29,276 bases of DNA from NCBI GenBank assembly GCA_964619315.1, contig CAZUEH010000015.1, positions 1 through 29,276 of the forward strand, written 5' to 3'. The translations under genes and the position numbers were made by a program. Shown in pieces: positions 24,394-29,276 of the stretch (position 1 is the stretch's first letter; every line of letters begins with the position of its first letter). Below the pieces are notes generated by a model. That model was not told the origin of the DNA. It saw only the letters and a list, made by a program, of their open reading frames with translations, and made no database searches. The DNA comes from Fimisoma sp964619315. GTDB taxonomy: Bacteria; Bacillota; Clostridia; Peptostreptococcales; Anaerovoracaceae.

Positions 24394-25358
24394 TAAAAAA
24401 CAAGAGAAGCATATGGGAGTTATGCCCCCATTCCGATGATCTAAAAATCCAAACTCCTCTCAAGCAAAAAGGATTTACTGTAAATTTAATTGCTTTAGGC
24501 GATGTCGGTGCAACCCTTTTGTTAGGCCTAAAAACATTGGGTTCCGAAATATTAGATACTATTGGAATTTTTGATACAAATGAAAATGTGGTGGCTCGGT
24601 ACGAGATGGAAATGAACCAAATCGGTTGGCCTTTTGGTACAAAACCTTTACCCACTGTAAAACCAGTATCCCAAGACCAGCTTTTTGATTGCGATATGTT
24701 GATTTTCTGTGCAAGCAAAGCCGTCCCTCCCGTTGGCTCGGGCGGCGATGTGCGAATGATGCAACTTGAAGCAAACAGCAAAATTGCTGCTCACTATGGT
24801 GCCTTGGCGAAATCAGCAAACTTCAAGGGAATATTTGCTGTGGTTTCAGATCCTGTGGACCCTCTTTGTAAAGAAGTCCTCTTGTCATCTGGGCTTTTAG
24901 CTGGCCAAGTTAAGGGTTATGGTCTTGGCGTTATGAATAAAAGAGCAGAATATTTTGCTTCCAAAGATGACCGCTTCTCTTCTTATTTTGAAGACGGCAG
25001 AGCCTTTGGTCCTCACGGTGGTGATTTAGTCATAGCAAATAGCATAGCAAATTACGACGAGTCCCTTTCGATGGAACTTACAAAGCTAACAGTTGAAGCA
25101 AATCTCAAAGTACGTGACTTAGGCTTCAAACCATATTTAGCTCCGGCCATTTCATCTGGAGCTGTGTCCATTTTATTGACCTTGACTGGCCAATGGAATT
25201 ACAGTTCTGTATATTTTGGTAAAGGTGATAAGGGTGCTTTTTTAGGCATCCGTAATCGTATCGCAAATGATATTATAGAGGTCGAGGACATTCCTCTTCC
25301 TGAAAATTTATATAAACGAATCGAGTTGGCTTACGAAAATTTGTGCCATTTAAAATAA
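24390..25358 (+). CDS. Divergent lactate/malate dehydrogenase-like protein
   Basis: This 322-residue protein has an N-terminal Rossmann fold with NLIALGDVGATLLLGLK (about 32-48), an Asp ending the second strand (FDTNE, D62), and VVSDPVDP at 151-158, which corresponds to the NPVD segment of LDH/MDH. A catalytic-type His lies in AFGPHGGDL (H209), like the GEHGD motif. The usual mobile-loop arginines are not evident: the matching region holds CASKAVPPVGSGGD. Thus it is a member of the superfamily with uncertain substrate, perhaps not a true 2-hydroxyacid dehydrogenase. ATG overlaps the preceding TGA (ATGA), so it is translated with the giant protein. No other gene of lactate metabolism is near. 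Confidence 0.8.
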   Translation: MIKNKRSIWELCPHSDDLKIQTPLKQKGFTVNLIALGDVGATLLLGLKTLGSEILDTIGIFDTNENVVARYEMEMNQIGWPFGTKPLPTVKPVSQDQLFDCDMLIFCASKAVPPVGSGGDVRMMQLEANSKIAAHYGALAKSANFKGIFAVVSDPVDPLCKEVLLSSGLLAGQVKGYGLGVMNKRAEYFASKDDRFSSYFEDGRAFGPHGGDLVIANSIANYDESLSMELTKLTVEANLKVRDLGFKPYLAPAISSGAVSILLTLTGQWNYSSVYFGKGDKGAFLGIRNRIANDIIEVEDIPLPENLYKRIELAYENLCHLK

Positions 25359-25371
25359 AGGTGGTGAGGTT

Positions 25372-26478
25372 ATGAAACTCTATATTGTAAAATTTTTGAC
25401 CGACGAAAGTTCCGGACGCATGGAAAAAGTTTTAGATAAAGCACTCCACACTATTGCCTCTTGCACTGAACTTAAGGAAAAAGGATTACAACTTCGCCCT
25501 CAGGTTATACAGAGTCCCGAAGAGTTCTTCGTGGCTGCCGAAAATGGGCTTCTACAAAACCAACGGATTCTCTTCGCTGTGGAGTTAGACAAAGGCGGAA
25601 TAAACTTAGATGCCTACAGACTTATTGCATATCTTAACAGCAGTTCCCACAAGGAGGCTCTCAAAAAATCCGTAGGCGGAGTCATCGTCGATGGCCAAGG
25701 CTCTTTGTTTACCAAAGACATTGGACGCAGAATAGTCTTTGGTGCCAACATGGCAGGTTGCAGTTTCCCAGGCAAACCTTTGGCAGAAGCTTCTTCTGAC
25801 CTTTCCAACTTCAAAGTGCTTTCTAATCTATGGCAACTTAGTGTCTTAGAAACTTATACAAAAGTTTGTACCTCTGTTATGAAGAAAATCCTCGGGTTCA
25901 CTTTTGAAACCAATGAGATTCCAAATATTTTAGCAATACATGCGAGTAATCATAAGACATCCAACAGCCTTTTGCTGTGGAATATGATTAAAGAACATTT
26001 GGGAGACAACGCTGAAATTGAAGACGTTTCCATAAGAAATGGGCAGATACAAGATTGCCGTGGTTGCAGGTATGAGGAGTGTCTGCATTTTGGAGAAAAT
26101 GACACCTGTTTTTATGGCGGAGTCATCGTTGAAAAAGTTTATCCAGCCATTGTTAAAAGTGATATTTTGATGCTAATTTGTCCAAACTACAATGATTCTG
26201 TCAGTGCTAACATCATGGCGTTTATCAATCGCCTCACTGCTGTTTTTAGGGCAAAGGATCTGAGTCACAAAAAGGTTTATGCTCTTGTAGTTTCTGGATA
26301 CAGTGGCGGTGATATTGTAGCCCAACAAATTATTGGAGCTTTGAACATGAACAAAACCCTTATCTTGCCTGGCAATTTTGCTTTGTTGGAAACTGCCAAT
26401 AATCCTGGTGATATAATGGCTGTAACCGATATCGAAAAAAGAGCAAAGGCTTTTGCCGAAAAGATTCTAAATGCATAA
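25372..26478 (+). CDS. Flavodoxin-fold NAD(P)H:FMN oxidoreductase with Cys cluster
   Basis: This 368-residue protein has a C-terminal flavodoxin-like reductase domain at about 183-366 (ILAIHASNHKTSNSLLLWNM, resembling the phosphate-binding loop of iron-sulfur flavoproteins). Cys residues C229, C232, C237 and C246 (CRGCRYEEC with a later C) are arranged as in iron-sulfur flavoproteins. A second flavodoxin signature follows (ILMLICPNYNDSVSANIM). The N-terminal ~180 residues are unrecognised. The ATG at 25372 is preceded by AAAGGTGGTGAGG and lies 13 nt after the dehydrogenase-like gene. It is the last gene of the operon. Electron transfer to or from its partners is inferred. Binding of a cluster is not certain. 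Confidence 0.8.
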   Translation: MKLYIVKFLTDESSGRMEKVLDKALHTIASCTELKEKGLQLRPQVIQSPEEFFVAAENGLLQNQRILFAVELDKGGINLDAYRLIAYLNSSSHKEALKKSVGGVIVDGQGSLFTKDIGRRIVFGANMAGCSFPGKPLAEASSDLSNFKVLSNLWQLSVLETYTKVCTSVMKKILGFTFETNEIPNILAIHASNHKTSNSLLLWNMIKEHLGDNAEIEDVSIRNGQIQDCRGCRYEECLHFGENDTCFYGGVIVEKVYPAIVKSDILMLICPNYNDSVSANIMAFINRLTAVFRAKDLSHKKVYALVVSGYSGGDIVAQQIIGALNMNKTLILPGNFALLETANNPGDIMAVTDIEKRAKAFAEKILNA

Positions 26479-26483
26479 AAACA

Positions 26484-26520
26484 GGGAACTCAACTTGATA
26501 AAAGTTTGAGTTCCCCTTTT
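26484..26520. terminator. Terminator of the three-gene operon (bidirectional)
   Basis: GGGAACTCAA (26484-26493) pairs with TTGAGTTCCC (26506-26515), with further pairing inside a bulged loop, followed by C and TTTTGTTT. On the reverse strand the stem is followed by a T-rich run, so it also ends the transporter gene. Confidence 0.85.
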
Positions 26521-26541
26521 GTTTCTAAATTCTTTTTAGTC

Positions 26542-27423
26542 TTATTCAATCTTTTGTGGTTCTTTCGTTCTGGCTACAATTACAGTAGCAGCCAAAATGA
26601 AGATACATCCCAAAATTCCCTTAGTCGAAAAACTTTCGTTATAGACAAGTACTCCTATTATAACGCTGGTTATAGGTTCGAAAGTACTTAGAATAGCTGC
26701 GTTTTGGCCTCCAGTATATTTGACCCCAATCTGGAATCCTAGCACTGCAATGAAGGAAACAGTGGTTGCAAAAAGAAACGCCACGAGCCAACCAAACGGC
26801 GTAAATTCTATAACGAATTGCTCTGTTGCAAGGGCCGTCGCAAGTATCAATACCGACGAAACAGCATTCATATAGAATATCAGCTTTAGCGAGTCCATAT
26901 CCTTCAATTCGCTTTTATCCAAGTATATTATATAAAACGCATAGGTGGTTCCAGAAATAAATGCTAACAACATTCCTATAACATTGATGCTTCCATCTCC
27001 ACCATAGAAAAGGAATATTCCTATCATACATAATGCCACACAGAATAATTTGATAGGCTGTATCTTTTCCTTGAGAAAGATTATGCTAAAAACGATAACC
27101 ATGGCAGGATACACAAAATGTATAGTGGTGGCCATGCCTGTCGGGATAAATTCATAAGAGAAAAACAACAGTAAGGCCGTTCCTCCATATCCAGCAATAG
27201 TTATGAGGCATATTTTGCCAAATTGGCCTTTGGTGATCGCCATAGGAATCTTTTTTATTTTTAAGTATAAATAGATAGGCAGTAGTGACAAGAAAAATCT
27301 GCAAAATGCAACGCTTAAGGTGTTTCCTCCCGCTGAGCACAAATACTTCATAAGCATAGGCACAAGCCCAAAACATATCGCTGAAGCGATTACTGCAATT
27401 ACTCCAATGCTCCTCTTGTTCAT
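26542..27423 (-). CDS. EamA/DMT-family transporter
   Basis: This 293-residue integral membrane protein has ten predicted helices in two EamA halves, about residues 7-140 and 150-285. It belongs to the drug/metabolite transporter superfamily, which mostly exports metabolites. Family patterns include SFEFIPTGMATTIHFVYP-like and AAILSTFEPITSVIIGVLV near the end of each half. The substrate cannot be read from the sequence. ATG follows AGGAG by 6 nt. I see no promoter between it and the asnS terminator, so expression may come from read-through past the hairpin. Confidence 0.9.
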   Translation of the reverse strand: MNKRSIGVIAVIASAICFGLVPMLMKYLCSAGGNTLSVAFCRFFLSLLPIYLYLKIKKIPMAITKGQFGKICLITIAGYGGTALLLFFSYEFIPTGMATTIHFVYPAMVIVFSIIFLKEKIQPIKLFCVALCMIGIFLFYGGDGSINVIGMLLAFISGTTYAFYIIYLDKSELKDMDSLKLIFYMNAVSSVLILATALATEQFVIEFTPFGWLVAFLFATTVSFIAVLGFQIGVKYTGGQNAAILSTFEPITSVIIGVLVYNESFSTKGILGCIFILAATVIVARTKEPQKIE

Positions 27424-27443
27424 CTCTTCTCCTACTCTTTAAT

Positions 27444-27485
27444 AAAAAATTCTACAGCACGCCGATTAAAGGTGCTGTAGAATTT
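27444..27485 (-). terminator. Intrinsic terminator of asnS
   Basis: AAATTCTACAGCAC (27447-27460) and GTGCTGTAGAATTT (27472-27485) form a perfect 14-bp stem with an 11-nt loop. On the reverse strand T-rich sequence follows. It lies 18 nt after the asnS stop codon and ahead of the eamA start. Confidence 0.88.
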
Positions 27486-27502
27486 CCTTAGGTTCATTTA
27501 TA

Positions 27503-28897
27503 CTAAAACTCTGCAGTTTTAGGTGTTCTAGGGAAAGGTAGCACGTCTCTAATATTGGCCATTCCCGTTATATACATGATGATTCTTTCAAGACCCAGTC
27601 CATAGCCAGCGTGTTTAACTCCGCCGTATTTTCTAAGGTCTAAATACCACCAGTAATCTTCCTCGTTTAGATCTAATTCCTTCATTCTATCAGTAAGAAC
27701 ATCTAAACGCTCTTCTCTTTGGCTTCCGCCTATGATTTCGCCAACTCCAGGAACCAAGAGGTCGCATGCCGCAACTGTCTTGTTGTCGTCGTTTAATCTC
27801 ATATAGAAAGCTTTTATATCCTTAGGATAGTCTGTTACAAACAATGGCTTTTTGAAAATTTCTTCAGTCAAGAATCTTTCGTGCTCTGTTTGCAAGTCTA
27901 TACCCCACTCTACTGGATATCGGAACTCTTTGCCAGATTTTTTAAGTATATCTACAGCTTCTGTGTAGGTTATACGTCCAAAATCAGAGTTAGCTACATG
28001 GTTAAGTCTTTCTAAAAGACCCTTGTCCACAAAGCTGTTAAAGAACTCCATTTCTTCTGGGGCGTTTTCTAGTACATAGTCGATGATGTACTTTATCATT
28101 GACTCTGCTAATTCCATATTGTCTGCAAGATCTGCAAAGGCAATCTCTGGCTCTATCATCCAAAACTCAGAAGCATGTCTTGCTGTGTTTGAGTTTTCTG
28201 ACCTAAAGGTTGGTCCAAATGTATAAACATTTCTGAATGCTAACGCATAAGTCTCCGCCTCTAGCTGACCGCTTACAGTAAGATTGGTTTCTTTTCCAAA
28301 GAAGTCTTTTTTATAGTCAATACAGCCTTCTTCATTTCTAGGCACATTGTTCAAGTCAAGAGTAGTGACCTTAAACATTTCTCCTGCACCTTCGCAATCA
28401 CTGCCTGTAATGATTGGAGTATTTACATATACAAAGTTTTGATCCTGAAAGAATTTGTGGATTGCATAAGAAACCATTGATCTAATTCTAAATACAGCAG
28501 CAAACGTATTGCTCCTTGGTCTTAGATGTGCAATCTCTCTCAAAAACTCCATAGAATGGCGCTTAGGTTGTAGAGGATATTCTGGAGTAGAAGTAGCTTC
28601 TACCTTTATGTTTCTTGCTTTGATTTCAAAGGGCTGCTTGGAATTTGGAGTCAAAGTTAAAATACCAGTCACTTCTAATGCCGTAGCAACATATGCTTTT
28701 GAAATCTCTTCAAAGTTTTCTATAAACTCCTCTTCATAAACCACCTGTGCAGATTTGAAAAAGGAACCATCATTTAATTCGATAAATCCGAACTTGTTTG
28801 AGTTTCGATTGTTTCTAACCCACCCTTTGATTAGGACTTCCTTATCTCCGTATTTTTCTGTGTTTCTAAAAAGTTCTCTGAGTAATATTTCTTTCAT
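27503..28897 (-). CDS. asnS: Asparaginyl-tRNA synthetase
   Basis: This class IIb synthetase charges tRNA-Asn. It has 464 residues, the normal length. The N-terminal OB-fold anticodon-binding domain spans about 1-105 (VLIKGWVRNNRNSNKFGFIE). The catalytic core has SGQLEAETYALAFRNVY, motif 2 (FRSENSNTARHASEF) and motif 3 (GYGLGLERIIMYITG). The ATG at 28897 follows AAGAAGG by about 10 nt. A short C-terminal tail ends PFPRTPKTAEF, typical of AsnS. Direct charging means Asn-tRNA formation need not rely on an amidotransferase. It is transcribed from a strong promoter about 250 nt upstream. Confidence 0.97.
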   Translation of the reverse strand: MKEILLRELFRNTEKYGDKEVLIKGWVRNNRNSNKFGFIELNDGSFFKSAQVVYEEEFIENFEEISKAYVATALEVTGILTLTPNSKQPFEIKARNIKVEATSTPEYPLQPKRHSMEFLREIAHLRPRSNTFAAVFRIRSMVSYAIHKFFQDQNFVYVNTPIITGSDCEGAGEMFKVTTLDLNNVPRNEEGCIDYKKDFFGKETNLTVSGQLEAETYALAFRNVYTFGPTFRSENSNTARHASEFWMIEPEIAFADLADNMELAESMIKYIIDYVLENAPEEMEFFNSFVDKGLLERLNHVANSDFGRITYTEAVDILKKSGKEFRYPVEWGIDLQTEHERFLTEEIFKKPLFVTDYPKDIKAFYMRLNDDNKTVAACDLLVPGVGEIIGGSQREERLDVLTDRMKELDLNEEDYWWYLDLRKYGGVKHAGYGLGLERIIMYITGMANIRDVLPFPRTPKTAEF

Positions 28898-29145
28898 TAT
28901 TTTCTTACCTTCTTTAAATATCTTTTATTTTACTTTTCCAACGGTTTCATCGTTGGGACCCTTTTTGTGGTTCTTTCATACTCGACCAAGCTGGTGTTAA
29001 TACTATTAAATTCTCCATATTCCAATTATCCCCCATACTTCATATTTTTGCTCTACTTTGAGTCACTTTGCGGGCAAATGATGTAAAATATGATGTAAAT
29101 GATGTAGGGCGATAGTAGTATATGCAAGAGCATAGTCATATACAA
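28898..29145 (-). promoter_or_regulatory. Long 5' leader of asnS
   Basis: This roughly 250-nt transcribed leader has no T-box sequence that I can find. On the reverse strand a hairpin CCAACG/CGTTGG lies at about 28938-28956. A possible 23-codon peptide starts with ATG at 29018 and stops at TGA 28947-28949, but its ribosome binding site is poor. Another frame reads VEYERTTKRVPTMKPLEK and stops just before asnS, which may be a remnant of a former coding sequence. No gene is otherwise seen in this stretch. Confidence 0.4.
29078..29106 (-). repeat. Triple direct repeat TACATCAT in the asnS leader
   Basis: Three exact copies of TACATCAT lie on the reverse strand at 29078-29085, 29090-29097 and 29099-29106, spaced 12 and 9 nt apart. 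They sit just downstream of the asnS transcription start, in a position that could bind a regulator or RNA-binding protein. Confidence 0.6.
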
Positions 29146-29148
29146 GAA

Positions 29149-29177
29149 ATTATAACTTCTCTTATTTACAATGTCAA
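29149..29177 (-). promoter_or_regulatory. Consensus promoter of asnS
   Basis: A perfect TTGACA (29172-29177) and perfect TATAAT (29149-29154) on the reverse strand are separated by the ideal 17 nt. This is the strongest promoter in the window. Confidence 0.88.
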
Positions 29178-29182
29178 GCCAC

Positions 29183-29220
29183 CTCAAACTTGAGTTTCCG
29201 CAGTTTTATCCACAACTGCG
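29183..29220. repeat. Palindromes with a DnaA-box motif upstream of the asnS promoter
   Basis: CTCAAACTTGAG (29183-29194) is a palindrome with two central bases. Next to it CGCAGTT (29199-29205) and AACTGCG (29214-29220) are perfect inverted copies, and the arm-and-loop contains TTATCCACA (29206-29214), a perfect DnaA box. Both lie just upstream of the -35, so they are possible operators. Confidence 0.6.
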
Positions 29221-29276
29221 AATTTTATCAGCTTTACAATAAACAACTTTCAAAAAATGCCCAAAATATAAGGGAT

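Noticed and set aside
28898..29145. A T-box riboswitch in the asnS leader
   Set aside because: Length and position would fit, but the conserved GGGUGG-ACCGCG-type antiterminator sequence and a terminator directly before asnS are absent.
29206..29214. A replication origin marked by the DnaA box TTATCCACA
   Set aside because: Only one perfect box is seen. There is no dnaA/dnaN and no AT-rich unwinding region with further boxes.

Overview
The window looks like a chromosomal stretch of a low-GC, Gram-positive anaerobe of the class Clostridia. Three things suggest this: the gene order ispD/ispF - aminoacyl-tRNA synthetase - cysE - cysS - mrnC - rlmB - sigH, which is a Firmicutes hallmark; a spore-lineage sigma factor (SigH) and a spore-coat CotH remnant; and AGGAGG-type ribosome binding sites throughout. 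The species cannot be named from sequence alone.

Region 1 (1-11.55 kb, minus strand) is one long housekeeping run, read right to left: carD, a YacL-like PIN/TRAM membrane protein, a fused ispDF, proS, a two-gene chromate-type transporter, a cyclophilin, cysE, cysS, mini-RNase III (mrnC), thyA, folA, rlmB, sigH and a tRNA-Thr(GGT). Gaps are mostly under 30 nt and several genes overlap. Visible promoters sit only before carD (two in tandem) and before the tRNA, where the -35 box contains the sigH stop codon. The run joins isoprenoid precursor synthesis, Pro and Cys tRNA charging, cysteine synthesis, 23S rRNA maturation and methylation, and thymidylate synthesis with its folate recycling.

Region 2 (11.58-14.04 kb, plus strand) is a divergent OmpR-type response regulator and histidine kinase pair, ending in a bidirectional terminator shared with radA.

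Region 3 (14.04-19.5 kb) holds radA (minus) behind a promoter with a LexA/DinR-like SOS box; a decayed cotH remnant with an in-frame TAA; an EF-G-like GTPase with a (HDK)n tail; and a deletion scar at 19.33 kb joining the front of a PAS + sigma-54 activator to the last ~38 codons of a membrane transporter.

Region 4 (19.5-26.5 kb, plus strand) is the most unusual part. It is a self-contained three-gene operon with its own promoter and terminator. It encodes a 1602-residue protein (HD phosphohydrolase-like, helical repeats, NadD-like nucleotidyltransferase, possible GNAT-like region, phosphoribosyltransferase-like region), a divergent lactate/malate dehydrogenase-like protein, and a flavoprotein with a cysteine cluster. 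Together they suggest an uncharacterised nucleotide-cofactor or redox pathway.

Region 5 (26.5-29.3 kb, minus strand) is an EamA/DMT transporter and asnS. asnS has a strong promoter (TTGACA-17-TATAAT) and a ~250-nt leader with repeats and no T-box.
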